Origin: Sinomicrobium weinanense
GTDB lineage: Bacteria > Bacteroidota > Bacteroidia > Flavobacteriales > Flavobacteriaceae
Reading direction: 5' to 3'
DNA: 64,000 nucleotides
Assembly: GCF_018863395.1 (NCBI RefSeq)
Contig: NZ_JAHKRR010000014.1
Span: 42,389-106,388 of the forward strand
Below, piece by piece: positions 1 through 8,584 of the stretch (position 1 is the first letter of the stretch; each line of letters opens with the position of its first letter). Below the pieces are notes generated by a model. That model saw only the letters and a list, made by a program, of their open reading frames with translations, was not told the origin of the DNA and did no database searches. The position numbers were made by a program, and so were the translations under genes.

Positions 1-968
1 TCACCCCTGTAATAATGAGCTCTTCGCCTTACGATGAAACTCAAAGGGCCCAGGACAAAGTTTTTAAAGAAAAAACAGAAATCATGAAAAAAATAACGGA
101 CTTGCAGGAGAAAGCTGCTGAAAAAAATCACTGGGCTTATGTTGATCTATTTCACCCGATGATGGAGATGAATCTAAAGCAACAACAAAAAGATCCAACA
201 TATAGTATTCTGGGAGAAGGTAGAGTTCATCCCGGGCCCGGAGGTTATTTGATTATGGCCTCATTGTTTTTGAAAAATCAGGGATTGGCGGGAAAACCGA
301 TTGCCGATGTTATTGTAGATGCACAAAACTCAGAAATTGAAAAATCAGAAAATGCAAATGTGTATTTATTAGATGCCGGGCCAGATAAGGTATCCTTCGG
401 GTATAAAGCAAAATCTCTTCCCTTTCCTCTAGATTCCACTGAATCTACCTGGGGGAATCCACAAAAATTAAGAGATGCTTTTATAGTATATCCTTTTACT
501 GCGGAATTCAATCGGGAATTACTTCGGATAAAAAACTTAAAACAGGGAAATTACAAGTTGGTCATTGATGGGGAAAAGATCGCAGAATTTCCGTCCGATA
601 GTTTAAATAAAGGAATAAACATGGCGATGTTTACCAATACACCGCAATACAAACAGGCCATGAATGTGATGTTTTTAAATAAGCAGCGCAAGGAAATAGA
701 AGGAAAACTACGCGAATATTATTGGGTGCAATCCAATTATTTCAGAGATAAAGGCATGTTGTATGAAGATTCCCAACGTGCTTATGATATGGCAAGTCGT
801 GAAAAAGAAGGATTTGTAGGGAGCAAAATGGGGGTGTACCGTACGGCACGTTTCCCGGAAGTACGAAAAATGTGGGAAAATAACCAGGAAACATTGATTG
901 ACAAAATCTATGAGATCAACAAACCCAAACTTCATAAAATTGAAATTATTCCCGTAGCTGCTAAGTAA
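1..968 (+). CDS. SGNH/GDSL hydrolase, 5' end missing (window edge)
   Basis: The frame is open to the left edge (codons for T-P-V-I precede the ATG at 15), so this is the C-terminal part of a longer secreted hydrolase. The block V signature VHPGPGGY lies at residues 71-78 counted from that ATG, with His72 the expected catalytic His; the residue three before it is Gly, with Glu68 nearby, so the usual Asp of DxxH is not obvious. About 240 residues follow, rich in Lys/Glu and Tyr, a C-terminal extension seen in PUL-associated SGNH proteins. Blocks I-III, with the Ser nucleophile, would lie left of the window. It probably deacylates a saccharide; it precedes two other esterases on the same strand. 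Family call is firm, substrate unknown. Confidence 0.75.
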   Translation, partial: TPVIMSSSPYDETQRAQDKVFKEKTEIMKKITDLQEKAAEKNHWAYVDLFHPMMEMNLKQQQKDPTYSILGEGRVHPGPGGYLIMASLFLKNQGLAGKPIADVIVDAQNSEIEKSENANVYLLDAGPDKVSFGYKAKSLPFPLDSTESTWGNPQKLRDAFIVYPFTAEFNRELLRIKNLKQGNYKLVIDGEKIAEFPSDSLNKGINMAMFTNTPQYKQAMNVMFLNKQRKEIEGKLREYYWVQSNYFRDKGMLYEDSQRAYDMASREKEGFVGSKMGVYRTARFPEVRKMWENNQETLIDKIYEINKPKLHKIEIIPVAAK

Positions 969-1028
969 ATTCATCAAGGGGAGTTGCTGAATGATATAAT
1001 AAATTAACCGACCTGATATAACCATAAC

Positions 1029-1868
1029 ATGATGAGATTATTGAATAAATTAGGATGCACTTTAAGTCTGGTTCTACTATCCGGTGTGGTGTGGGCAGCC
1101 AAAATAGACACCGTTAAAACCTATAGCGCCGCCATGAAAAAAGAGATCAAAGCGGTTGTGATCACACCCGATAATTATTCGGATCAAGAAAAAATTCCGG
1201 TAGTATATCTTTTACACGGTTTTTCCGGTAACCATAAGGACTGGATCGCTAAAGTGCCTTCCATAACCGAATATGCAGACAGGTATCATTTGATGATCGT
1301 ATGTCCTGAGGGAAATTTTGCAAGTTGGTACTTTGATAGCCCGGAAATGCCGGATGTCCGATACGAAACCTATATTTCCAGGGAATTGGTAAACTGGATT
1401 GATGCACATTACAACACTGTAAAAAACAGAAAAGGACGTGCGATTACCGGACTGAGCATGGGCGGCCATGGCGCTCTTTACCTTTCTTTTAAACATCTGG
1501 ATGTTTACAGCATTGCCGGGAGTATGAGCGGTGGTGTCGATTTAAGACCTTTCCCGGGGAATTGGGGGATCTCCGATGTATTGGGAACTTACGCAAAACA
1601 TCCTGAACATTGGGAAAAGAACAGTGTCATTAATATGACACATTTATTAACCCCGGATGCCCTGGCATTAATTTTTGCCTGCGGAAGTGATGATTTCTTC
1701 TACGATGTGAATGTAAACCTCCATGAAAAGTTATTGCTGAATAACATTCCGCATACCTTCATTTCTGCTCCTGGTGGCCATACCTGGGAATTCTGGGAAA
1801 ATGCATTGCATTATGAAATGGATTTCATCAACACGCATTTCAAAAAGCAATTAAAAACAGACCAATAA
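1029..1868 (+). CDS. Secreted alpha/beta-hydrolase esterase (CE1/esterase D-like)
   Basis: 279-residue protein with a signal peptide ending near the Ala-Ala at 23-24. It shows an oxyanion HGF at 63-65, the nucleophile elbow GLSMGG at 141-146 (Ser143), an acid candidate Asp221/222 in CGSDDFF, and His251 in GGHTWEFW. This is the layout of the putative-esterase family that holds acetyl- and feruloyl-esterases of CE1 type and S-formylglutathione hydrolases; export points to a polysaccharide role. It lies 60 bp after the SGNH gene and 94 bp before an acetylesterase gene, so likely co-transcribed. It may remove acetyl or hydroxycinnamoyl groups; which one cannot be read from sequence. Confidence 0.8.
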   Translation: MMRLLNKLGCTLSLVLLSGVVWAAKIDTVKTYSAAMKKEIKAVVITPDNYSDQEKIPVVYLLHGFSGNHKDWIAKVPSITEYADRYHLMIVCPEGNFASWYFDSPEMPDVRYETYISRELVNWIDAHYNTVKNRKGRAITGLSMGGHGALYLSFKHLDVYSIAGSMSGGVDLRPFPGNWGISDVLGTYAKHPEHWEKNSVINMTHLLTPDALALIFACGSDDFFYDVNVNLHEKLLLNNIPHTFISAPGGHTWEFWENALHYEMDFINTHFKKQLKTDQ

Positions 1869-1962
1869 TTCTTCAAAAAGACAATGACGCATACCCGGGC
1901 GGACGTGTAAGCGTAGGAAGAAAACTTATTTCACAACATTTTACTGGTGGAAAAACCTTATA

Positions 1963-3477
1963 GTGATGAAAATAAATAGTGTAGTTCGATCCACTTTCCT
2001 GTTTACTTTTTTGATGAACTCAATTATGCTTGCCGGGCAAATTGATACCGTTTCGGTATTGAAATTTGCCGATCCCCTGACCGATAATATGGTGGTTCAG
2101 CAAAACAAAGCCTTTACGGTATGGGGAAATGCAGGTAGAGAGAGTGAAGTTGTTATAAAAGCTGACTGGACATCTCCCGTAACGGTTAAAGCCGATAAAA
2201 AAGGAGGGTTTAAAGGGATCATTCCCGTTCCTGAAGCAAAAAAAGGAGATTTTACCAAACACCGGCTTTCCATAATTTCCGGAGGACAAACCAAAGTCCT
2301 AAACAATATTCTGATCGGTGAAGTCTGGATTTGCAGCGGACAATCCAATATGCAGTTTGCCATGAAAGAGGTGGTACATGCAGCGGAAGAATTAAAGAAA
2401 ACGGATCACCCCAATATTCGCCTGTTTAATACCGGTTTAAACTTTAGCAATACACCAATACTGAATGTTTCGGGACATTGGCAGGAATGTTCCCCGGAAA
2501 CGGTCGAGGGGTTTTCTGCCGTAGGATATTATTTCGGGAAAAAACTATATGACCGGTTAAAGGTACCTGTGGGCTTATTATTTACGGGAATCGGGGCATC
2601 TGCATGCCAGGCATACCTTCCGAGGGAAGTGTTGGCCGGTGACCGGTTGCTGGACTCGGTGTATTTGGCTCCCTATTTAAGATCAGGTAAATCAAAAGAA
2701 AAGATTGATGGGGGATTTTCCTTTGAAAAGGTAACGCGCCCGTACCTGTTGTATAACGCAATGATCAATCCCTTTAAAAACCTTTCCATCAGAGGAGTAA
2801 TTTGGTATCAGGGAGAAAGTAACCGTAAAGACAGATTACCTTATACCCGGGCCATGTATAAAATGATCACTTCCTGGCGGGAAAAATTCGGCCAGGGTAA
2901 CTTCCCTTTTTATTATGTCCAGGTAGCCCCTTTCTTTTATGATCAGGAAGATCCTGCACTTGCCGATTATGCCTTTTTCCGGGAGCAGCAGGAGAAAATC
3001 AGTAAGCTGGACCATACAGCTATGGTAGTCACCATGGATGTTGGAGAGGCCAAAAACCTTCACCCCAAAGACAAAAAACCGGTAGGAGAGCGCCTGGCCG
3101 GAACAGCACTACACAAAACCTATAATGATTTAGACGAGCCTTATCTGGGCCCGCATTTTCAGCATGTGGTCTTTGAAGGCAAAAAGGCCGTTGTAAGTTT
3201 TATTCCGGAAACTATTTTAAGCGGACTAACCACTAATGACGGGAAAGCGCCAAAGTTCTTTCAGTTGGCAGGAAAAGATCAGGTGTTTTATCCGGCGGCG
3301 GCAAAAATAGAGGGAAATAAAATAATAGTGACCAGCAAAAGGGTAAAATCTCCGGTAGCTGTGCGGTATGCATTTACCAACTATCCGGTTACTAATTTGG
3401 AGAACAGTAACGGTTTACCGGCCGTGCCTTTCAGGAGTGACCGCTGGGATGAGAAAGGAAATAACATGAAAGACTGA
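1963..3477 (+). CDS. Sialate O-acetylesterase-type SGNH esterase
   Basis: 504-residue secreted protein of the SASA/9-O-acetylesterase family. After a signal peptide (about 1-25) and a beta-sandwich segment comes the nucleophile motif CSGQSNM (Ser128), then VIWYQGESN in the middle and NLHPKDKKPVGERLA carrying the catalytic His. The length (about 500) is usual for PUL-encoded members. In glycan loci these enzymes remove O-acetyl groups from sialic acid or, more often in Bacteroidota, from plant or algal polysaccharides. A second Met codon three bases on (1966) is an equally good start. The imperfect hairpin after the gene could end the transcript. Confidence 0.85.
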   Translation: MMKINSVVRSTFLFTFLMNSIMLAGQIDTVSVLKFADPLTDNMVVQQNKAFTVWGNAGRESEVVIKADWTSPVTVKADKKGGFKGIIPVPEAKKGDFTKHRLSIISGGQTKVLNNILIGEVWICSGQSNMQFAMKEVVHAAEELKKTDHPNIRLFNTGLNFSNTPILNVSGHWQECSPETVEGFSAVGYYFGKKLYDRLKVPVGLLFTGIGASACQAYLPREVLAGDRLLDSVYLAPYLRSGKSKEKIDGGFSFEKVTRPYLLYNAMINPFKNLSIRGVIWYQGESNRKDRLPYTRAMYKMITSWREKFGQGNFPFYYVQVAPFFYDQEDPALADYAFFREQQEKISKLDHTAMVVTMDVGEAKNLHPKDKKPVGERLAGTALHKTYNDLDEPYLGPHFQHVVFEGKKAVVSFIPETILSGLTTNDGKAPKFFQLAGKDQVFYPAAAKIEGNKIIVTSKRVKSPVAVRYAFTNYPVTNLENSNGLPAVPFRSDRWDEKGNNMKD

Positions 3478-3503
3478 CCGGATGCATGGCATGTGCATTC
3501 CGG
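3478..3503 (+). terminator. Possible hairpin terminator after acetylesterase
   Basis: CCGGATGCA at 3478-3486 pairs with TGCATTCCGG at 3494-3503 with one bulged T, overlapping the stop codon of the esterase gene and followed by CCTTT. The U-run is poor, so it could also be a processing or attenuation hairpin. Confidence 0.35.
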
Positions 3504-3579
3504 CCTTTCCTGGAAAACACAGGATAGATCGAATGAAGTAAAAATTCATTGTTCCAAATATAAATTAACCCGAAATCAT

Positions 3580-4725
3580 ATGAGAAGATCATTCTTTATC
3601 CTTTTAGCATTAAGTGTAATGCTTGATTTTTCCTGTAAGCAACGCAAAAAATCCATGCAGGAACAGGAGGCCATTGAAAACGATTCGTTGCCTTCATGGG
3701 CGTTGACAGGGTTTGAACGTCCGGAGGGTATAAACCCTGTGTTGTCTCCCATCGATTCTACCTCCTTCTTTTCAGAAATGAACAGGAAAGATGTGGCCTG
3801 GGAATCGAATGATGTGTTTAACCCTGCAGCGGCGGTAATGGGCGACAGTATCTATGTCCTGTATCGTGCTGAAGATAAATCCGGGGTCGGGATCGGGGAG
3901 CGGACATCCAGAATAGGGTTGGCTAGCAGTGTAAATGGTACAGAGATGTATCGCGACGGAAAACCGGTGATATATCCTGAAAATGATGCTCAGAAATCTT
4001 ATGAATGGCCGGGTGGCTGTGAAGACCCTCGTGTGGCAATGACCGAAGAAGGGATTTACGTCATGTTATACACACAGTGGAATAAAGAAGTACCGCGTTT
4101 GGGCGTTGCCACGTCAACCAATTTAAGGGATTGGACCAAGCACGGCCCTGCATTTGAAGAAGCCTATCAAGGAAAGTACAGGGACATGGCTACAAAATCG
4201 GCCGCTTTACTAACTGAGTTAAAAGACGGTAAACTGGTCATTTCAAAAGTTGACGGGCACTATTTTATGTATTGGGGAGAGCGACATGTATATGCCGCAA
4301 CCTCTGAAAATTTAACCGATTGGAAGCCTTTGGAAGACGAAAACGGAGAATTGAGGATTTTGATGTCCCCAAGAGTGCATTATTTTGATAGCCAACTTAC
4401 GGAGTGTGGTCCACCTGCCATAAAAACCGATAAGGGCATTGTATTGATGTACAATGGTAAAAATCTTGCAGGGGAGGATGGGGATAAGAATTATACATCA
4501 AACTCGTATTGCGCCGGGCAGGCATTATTTGATGCAGAAAACCCGGTGAAGTTGCTGGCCCGCTTAGATAAACCATTTTTAGTACCGACAGCTTCTTTCG
4601 AAAAAAGCGGACAATATCCGGCGGGTACTATTTTTATAGAAGGACTGGTATATTTTAAAGACCAATGGTTCCTGTACTATGGCTGTGCCGATTCCCGTGT
4701 TGGGGTGGTGGTAAGCAAAGGATAA
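3580..4725 (+). CDS. GH130 family lipoprotein (beta-mannoside phosphorylase/mannosidase family)
   Basis: 381 residues from the ATG at 3580; an in-frame ATG at 3493 would add 29 residues in front of a clean signal peptide, so the later start is preferred. A Cys at residue 19 after LDFS suggests lipidation. The body carries GH130 (former DUF377) hallmarks: ESNDVFNPAA, LYRAEDKSG with IGLASS, GGCEDPRVA, and YYGCADSRVGVV at the C terminus, giving a five-bladed propeller. The family contains mannosyl-glucose and mannan phosphorylases and secreted beta-1,2-mannosidases; surface location makes a hydrolase more likely than a phosphorylase, which is inference. It follows the acetylesterase by about 100 bp. 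Confidence 0.8.
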   Translation: MRRSFFILLALSVMLDFSCKQRKKSMQEQEAIENDSLPSWALTGFERPEGINPVLSPIDSTSFFSEMNRKDVAWESNDVFNPAAAVMGDSIYVLYRAEDKSGVGIGERTSRIGLASSVNGTEMYRDGKPVIYPENDAQKSYEWPGGCEDPRVAMTEEGIYVMLYTQWNKEVPRLGVATSTNLRDWTKHGPAFEEAYQGKYRDMATKSAALLTELKDGKLVISKVDGHYFMYWGERHVYAATSENLTDWKPLEDENGELRILMSPRVHYFDSQLTECGPPAIKTDKGIVLMYNGKNLAGEDGDKNYTSNSYCAGQALFDAENPVKLLARLDKPFLVPTASFEKSGQYPAGTIFIEGLVYFKDQWFLYYGCADSRVGVVVSKG

Positions 4726-4810
4726 TACCATAGTTATATCAAATTGTGGTGTCCATGGTGGAACCCGAAAAACCTTATAAGAGTAGGGATTAACTAAACT
4801 AAAATAAATT

Positions 4811-6541
4811 ATGAAAACGAACCTTATTGCATTTGCTGCTGCTTTTGTTGTTGCTGCCGCGACCGTTAGTTGTAGTTCCGAGCAGATCGACCTGCCTGGC
4901 GAAACAGAGGCCTTAGCCGTATCGAAGAAACACAAACTTTCGGTTGGGCCGCCAAGCGCTTATGGTTGCTTTTCCATTGTAAATGTAGCTTCGGGCAAGG
5001 TCCTGGAGGTGAGGGGAGATGATGACCTCATGTCCGCCCGGGCCAATCCAAAAAATGTACAACAATATACCAGTTTTGATATGGGTACGGGTACATCGCA
5101 AAATCAAAAATGGTATTTAATACAGCAGGATACCGGTGCTATAACGGCTTCCACACCCTTTAAGATAATGAATGTGGCCAACGGCCTCTATCTTGAAGCA
5201 CCCGATGGCAACGAAGGCACCCAATTATTTACCGATCATGCCAATGATTTTCCAAGTCAGATATGGTATATGCATAAGGTAGGCAATACCAATAATTACT
5301 ACATACAAAACCTCAATGGTTTTGTGCTTACCAACAATGATGGCTCAACAGCTGATGGCGCAGCTATTACTCAAGCCTCCTTAGTTAATAAGAAAAGTCA
5401 GTACTGGAATTTTAGCAGTATCACTGCGGAAGCATACCGTGACGATCAGGTGGTACAGTTTTTCAGGCGTTCAAGTGGTTCAATTGCGTTTGATCAGGGT
5501 AGCAGCATACCGCTTAGCTATGGCGCAAATAATGGCAAAGTCTTATGGATAGGGGAAGATACCTACACCTCAAACATCGGTACCTGGGATCCGGTAACCG
5601 AAACATACCCGTGTTACGGTGGAAACCAGATACAGCTTTTTGACATACGCAATTCGGCACTGTTGCAGCCCTCAACTACCAATTGGGATCCTTCGCAAAC
5701 ATCAAACATTACCACAAATAATTCAACCTATACTTACGAGATTTTGGCCAGCCCGGACCCCAATGATCATGGGGGTACTTATACCTGGCCGGGCGTAGGT
5801 GTTGAAATCGACAACCACGTGTACATGTACGCTCATGAGGGAGGCGGCTCGTATAACAAGACGGTTATTTATGATTTTACCGAAAATACCGCAGGTCTTG
5901 ATTGGGGTACTGCCATACGGCATACGGTGACTGGCCTTTCAGATCAGACTGACATTGGTTACTCGTTAGGTTTTGTGAAACCCGGAGACGGTTATGTATA
6001 TCCCTACGGCAATCTGACCGATGCGTTTGGAGGTAAATACCTTCATGTAGCCCGCTTTGCTACGGACACACCATTCACCTGGCAGTTTTGGGATGGCACT
6101 AACTGGGTGGCTACACCATCAACGGCCTCAATTGCCCAGTTAGGGCTGGATGGTAATACCACCAAATCGTTAAAAGCAAACAGCAGTGTTACTTATGTGA
6201 ACGGCAAATATGTACTTGTTGAGATGGATTTTGGTTACTTATGCCCGAGCGACAGTGAGCCACATAATATCTATGTGTCAACATCAACTAGCCCGACAGG
6301 GCCGTTCACAGCCCGCAAAAAAATTTATGCTATACAGGATAAGATAAATGGAGCCCTGGTTAATCACTACGTTGTCAACGCGCACCCGGTTTTCGATAAT
6401 GGCCGTAATGAACTGCTGGTTACTTACTGCATTAATTTTACAGGCTGTTCAGATGTATCGCCATGTACCAATAACCGGACCGATCCGTACTACTATCAGT
6501 TAAAGGCCGTACGTATACCATATACTACAGCGGGTATTTAA
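4811..6541 (+). CDS. Lipoprotein with ricin-type lectin domain and DUF5005-like propeller
   Basis: 576 residues with a lipoprotein signal (TVSC, Cys21). Residues about 50-205 form a beta-trefoil of the ricin B/CBM13 type: three QxW elements are visible (NQKWYLI, SQIWYMH, SQYWNF). The rest (about 215-576) resembles the DUF4185/DUF5005 sugar-associated propeller, with GKVLWIGEDTY, an HVYMYAHEGGG stretch and a C-terminal segment rich in aromatics and Cys. No catalytic residues are assigned; it is best seen as a surface glycan-binding or unassigned glycosidase-like protein. It follows the GH130 gene by 85 bp and is closed by a strong terminator. Confidence 0.65.
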   Translation: MKTNLIAFAAAFVVAAATVSCSSEQIDLPGETEALAVSKKHKLSVGPPSAYGCFSIVNVASGKVLEVRGDDDLMSARANPKNVQQYTSFDMGTGTSQNQKWYLIQQDTGAITASTPFKIMNVANGLYLEAPDGNEGTQLFTDHANDFPSQIWYMHKVGNTNNYYIQNLNGFVLTNNDGSTADGAAITQASLVNKKSQYWNFSSITAEAYRDDQVVQFFRRSSGSIAFDQGSSIPLSYGANNGKVLWIGEDTYTSNIGTWDPVTETYPCYGGNQIQLFDIRNSALLQPSTTNWDPSQTSNITTNNSTYTYEILASPDPNDHGGTYTWPGVGVEIDNHVYMYAHEGGGSYNKTVIYDFTENTAGLDWGTAIRHTVTGLSDQTDIGYSLGFVKPGDGYVYPYGNLTDAFGGKYLHVARFATDTPFTWQFWDGTNWVATPSTASIAQLGLDGNTTKSLKANSSVTYVNGKYVLVEMDFGYLCPSDSEPHNIYVSTSTSPTGPFTARKKIYAIQDKINGALVNHYVVNAHPVFDNGRNELLVTYCINFTGCSDVSPCTNNRTDPYYYQLKAVRIPYTTAGI

Positions 6542-6550
6542 GTTTGCCTG

Positions 6551-6585
6551 GGCCGTGGTGGAATGGTTAAAGAATCGCCACGGCC
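6551..6585 (+). terminator. Rho-independent terminator after the lectin/propeller gene
   Basis: GGCCGTGG (6551-6558) and CCACGGCC (6578-6585) are perfect 8-bp arms, followed by TTATTGTTT. It begins 10 bases after the stop codon and separates the plus-strand carbohydrate block from the minus-strand HxlR gene. Confidence 0.8.
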
Positions 6586-6642
6586 TTATTGTTTAACAGC
6601 GGCGCGGGTCCCGTCAACTGCAATGATCACGAAAAAATAATT

Positions 6643-7008
6643 TTATAAAACATTATTTCGGTGGGTTAAACCCCAGTCTATCATTACATCAATAAGATCA
6701 GCAAGACTTTCTCCCGATGCTGTTAATTCATATTTTATTAAAACTGGTGTTTGGTCATACACTTTTCGAGCTATGATGCTGTTCATTTCCAGTTCTTTCA
6801 ATTCTTTCGATAACATTCTTGGGGTTATCTTTTCTATGTTTTCCAGTAAATCTTTAAAACGGTTTTTTCCCTTCAATAATGAGGCTATTATCGGCAGTTT
6901 CCACTTCCCACTGATCACATTCATAGTGTCCGTTAAAGCCATTACATAGCTCTGCGGGCATTGCTGCTCTGCTTCTTCCTGACTTATAATTTCTTTAAAA
7001 CTGTTCAT
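6643..7008 (-). CDS. HxlR-family transcriptional regulator
   Basis: 121-residue single-domain winged-helix protein. HxlR marks: a lone Cys17 in QQCPQS ahead of the helix-turn-helix, the GKWKLPII motif, then RFKDLL..ITPRMLSKELKELE. In YodB/HxlR-like regulators such a Cys senses electrophiles or formaldehyde. The gene is divergent from an NmrA/QorB-type oxidoreductase at 7122, and two GTATA/TATAC inverted repeats lie between them, so it probably represses both. A repressor of a quinone or aldehyde detoxification gene is the likely role; the inducer is inferred. Confidence 0.85.
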   Translation of the reverse strand: MNSFKEIISQEEAEQQCPQSYVMALTDTMNVISGKWKLPIIASLLKGKNRFKDLLENIEKITPRMLSKELKELEMNSIIARKVYDQTPVLIKYELTASGESLADLIDVMIDWGLTHRNNVL

Positions 7009-7029
7009 ACCTATTGAAATTATTAATAC

Positions 7030-7043
7030 TATACAAAAGTATA
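7030..7043. promoter_or_regulatory. Candidate HxlR operator 1 (TATAC-aaaa-GTATA)
   Basis: Perfect 5-bp inverted repeat TATAC/GTATA with a 4-base spacer, 22 bases upstream of the hxlR start codon, a position suited to autoregulation. Confidence 0.5.
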
Positions 7044-7063
7044 TTAATATTTTCAGGTAATAG

Positions 7064-7080
7064 AGTATACAAAATATACT
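7064..7080. promoter_or_regulatory. Candidate HxlR operator 2 (AGTATA-caaaa-TATACT)
   Basis: Perfect 6-bp arms around CAAAA. It lies where the -33 element of the promoter with -7 box 7089-7096 should be, so a bound repressor would block transcription of the gene at 7122. Confidence 0.6.
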
Positions 7081-7088
7081 TCCTTGTC

Positions 7089-7096
7089 TAATTTTG
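7089..7096 (+). promoter_or_regulatory. -7 element TAATTTTG of the oxidoreductase promoter
   Basis: An exact match to the Bacteroidota consensus TAnnTTTG, 26 bases before the ATG at 7122 and 8 bases downstream of the inverted repeat at 7064-7080. Confidence 0.6.
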
Positions 7097-7121
7097 AGCT
7101 ATTATTTAAAAACAATAAATT

Positions 7122-8000
7122 ATGATTTTAGTTACAGGTGCAACCGGTCAGTTTGGTTCAAAGGCAGTTGAACATCTCTTAAAAAAAGGGATTGATCCAT
7201 CAGAAATCTCAGTTTTAGTTAGGGATTCAGCTAAAGCTGATCACTTAAAAGAAAAAGGAGTTCAAATAAAGGAAGGTGATTATACCCATCCTGCTTCTAT
7301 GGTACAAGCCTTTCGGGGGGTGAAAAAATTGTTATTGGTGTCCAGCAACAATAGAGAAGCTATTGAAAACCGTACACAACATCACAAAAACGCCATAATG
7401 GCGGCCAAAGAAGCAGGGGTAAAGCAAATTGTGTATACCTCATTCGTAAGAAAACCAGGATTTGAAAATTCTGCCATAGCCGATTTTCAAAATTCTCATA
7501 TTGAGTCTGAACAGTATTTAAAACAGAGTGGTGTAGCATACACCATTCTTCAAAATGGTATTTATGCAGAAATGATCCTGGCTTTTGTCGGAGATAAGAC
7601 TGCGGAAACCGAAACAATTTTGTTTCCCGCGGGAGAAGGAAAAGCGAGTTGGGTGGTACGTGAAGAGCTGGCAGAAGCTGTTGCCCATGTTTTAATTACG
7701 GAAGGTCACGAAAACAAAACCTATACCCTGACAAATACAGCATCGATTGGCTTCAAAACCATTGCCCAGGAAATTTCGGATGTATTGGGTAAAGAAATCA
7801 ATTATCAATCTCCGGAAATAGGTGAATTTAAAGCCATTTTAGAAAAAGCCGGAGTTCCGGAAATCTATATTGGTATGTTTGTCATGTGGAGTACCGCTCT
7901 GGCACAGCAAACAATGGACAAAGAGGATGATACATTATCCCTGTTTTTAGGTAGAAGGCCAAGATCTGTTAGCCGGTTTTTGAAAAAGGTTTACGGTTAA
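7122..8000 (+). CDS. NmrA/QorB-type NAD(P)H-binding oxidoreductase
   Basis: 292 residues, an atypical short-chain dehydrogenase. The N terminus ILVTGATGQFGSKAVEHLL is a Rossmann GxxGxxG; KQIVYTSFVRKP follows at about residues 102-113. The length and order match the QorB/YtfG NADPH:quinone oxidoreductase group rather than classical SDRs (no YxxxK at the usual place). It would be cytoplasmic and act on quinones or other electrophiles. The divergent HxlR regulator and operator support an inducible detoxification role. A hairpin follows the stop. Confidence 0.8.
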   Translation: MILVTGATGQFGSKAVEHLLKKGIDPSEISVLVRDSAKADHLKEKGVQIKEGDYTHPASMVQAFRGVKKLLLVSSNNREAIENRTQHHKNAIMAAKEAGVKQIVYTSFVRKPGFENSAIADFQNSHIESEQYLKQSGVAYTILQNGIYAEMILAFVGDKTAETETILFPAGEGKASWVVREELAEAVAHVLITEGHENKTYTLTNTASIGFKTIAQEISDVLGKEINYQSPEIGEFKAILEKAGVPEIYIGMFVMWSTALAQQTMDKEDDTLSLFLGRRPRSVSRFLKKVYG

Positions 8001-8022
8001 TTTCTCCCGAATATAGTTTTTG

Positions 8023-8059
8023 AAATAGGTTGTCTTAATTCTATTTTGATGACCTATTT
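8023..8059 (+). terminator. Possible terminator after the QorB-like gene
   Basis: AAATAGGT (8023-8030) and ACCTATTT (8052-8059) are perfect 8-bp arms around a 21-base AT-rich loop, ending in TTTT. The stem is AT-rich, so confidence is modest. It could serve both this gene and the convergent HxlR gene. Confidence 0.4.
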
Positions 8060-8125
8060 TAGAATGAAAATGACTGTAGCAAAAGCCGTTAGCGGCAACA
8101 TAGGAACTCTAGAAAACACAAGAAT

Positions 8126-8464
8126 TCACTTACCAATAATTTTCTTTCTGTGCAGCAACCCCCAAAAATGCAGTTCATCTAAAACTTTTTCAAGGGACAT
8201 TCCGTGTTTGGTAATCGAATACTGAACCTTTGGGGGAAATGTGTCAAATACTTCCCTTTTAATGAGTTGATTTGCCTCTAAAAGTTTCAACTCCTTTGAC
8301 AACATTTTATCAGTAATCCCGGTAACATCCCGGCTAATCTCTTTAAAACGTTTCGGGCCTCCCGACAAAGAAAATAGAATTAACAATTTCCATTTTCCTT
8401 CCAGAGCTTCGAGAGCGTCCTTGATGGAAAGCATTGTTTTAGGGCAACCGCCTTTAGATAACAT
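8126..8464 (-). CDS. HxlR-family transcriptional regulator (second copy)
   Basis: 112 residues: Cys7 in GGCPKTM, EALEGKWKLLILFSL, then RFKEIS..ITDKMLSKELKLLE, a full HxlR winged helix. It is a paralogue of the protein encoded at 6643-7008, sharing the GKWKL and MLSKELK motifs but otherwise diverged. It is divergent from a DoxX gene, and a long-spaced inverted repeat sits between the two. Likely a thiol-based repressor of the DoxX gene and perhaps the SDR beyond it. Confidence 0.85.
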   Translation of the reverse strand: MLSKGGCPKTMLSIKDALEALEGKWKLLILFSLSGGPKRFKEISRDVTGITDKMLSKELKLLEANQLIKREVFDTFPPKVQYSITKHGMSLEKVLDELHFWGLLHRKKIIGK

Positions 8465-8483
8465 ATCTTTTACTTTTAAAACG

Positions 8484-8523
8484 TTACTTTCTCAAAGGAT
8501 AGTGCTATACAATGGGAAAGTAA
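8484..8523. promoter_or_regulatory. Candidate operator for second HxlR: TTACTTTC / GAAAGTAA
   Basis: Perfect 8-bp arms at 8484-8491 and 8516-8523, 24 bases apart, between the divergent HxlR and DoxX genes and just upstream of the -7 element at 8548. The wide spacing suits two cooperating dimers or a looped site. Confidence 0.45.
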
Positions 8524-8547
8524 TATCATTTAGATAGCAAATATAAA

Positions 8548-8555
8548 TATTTTTG
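8548..8555 (+). promoter_or_regulatory. -7 element TATTTTTG of the DoxX promoter; decides the start codon
   Basis: Exact TAnnTTTG match. It contains the GTG (8555) of the longest reading frame, so transcription would begin downstream of that codon; the ATG at 8585 is therefore the better start. Confidence 0.55.
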
Positions 8556-8584
8556 TGTCTTGTAATCCAAATGACATAAAGACA

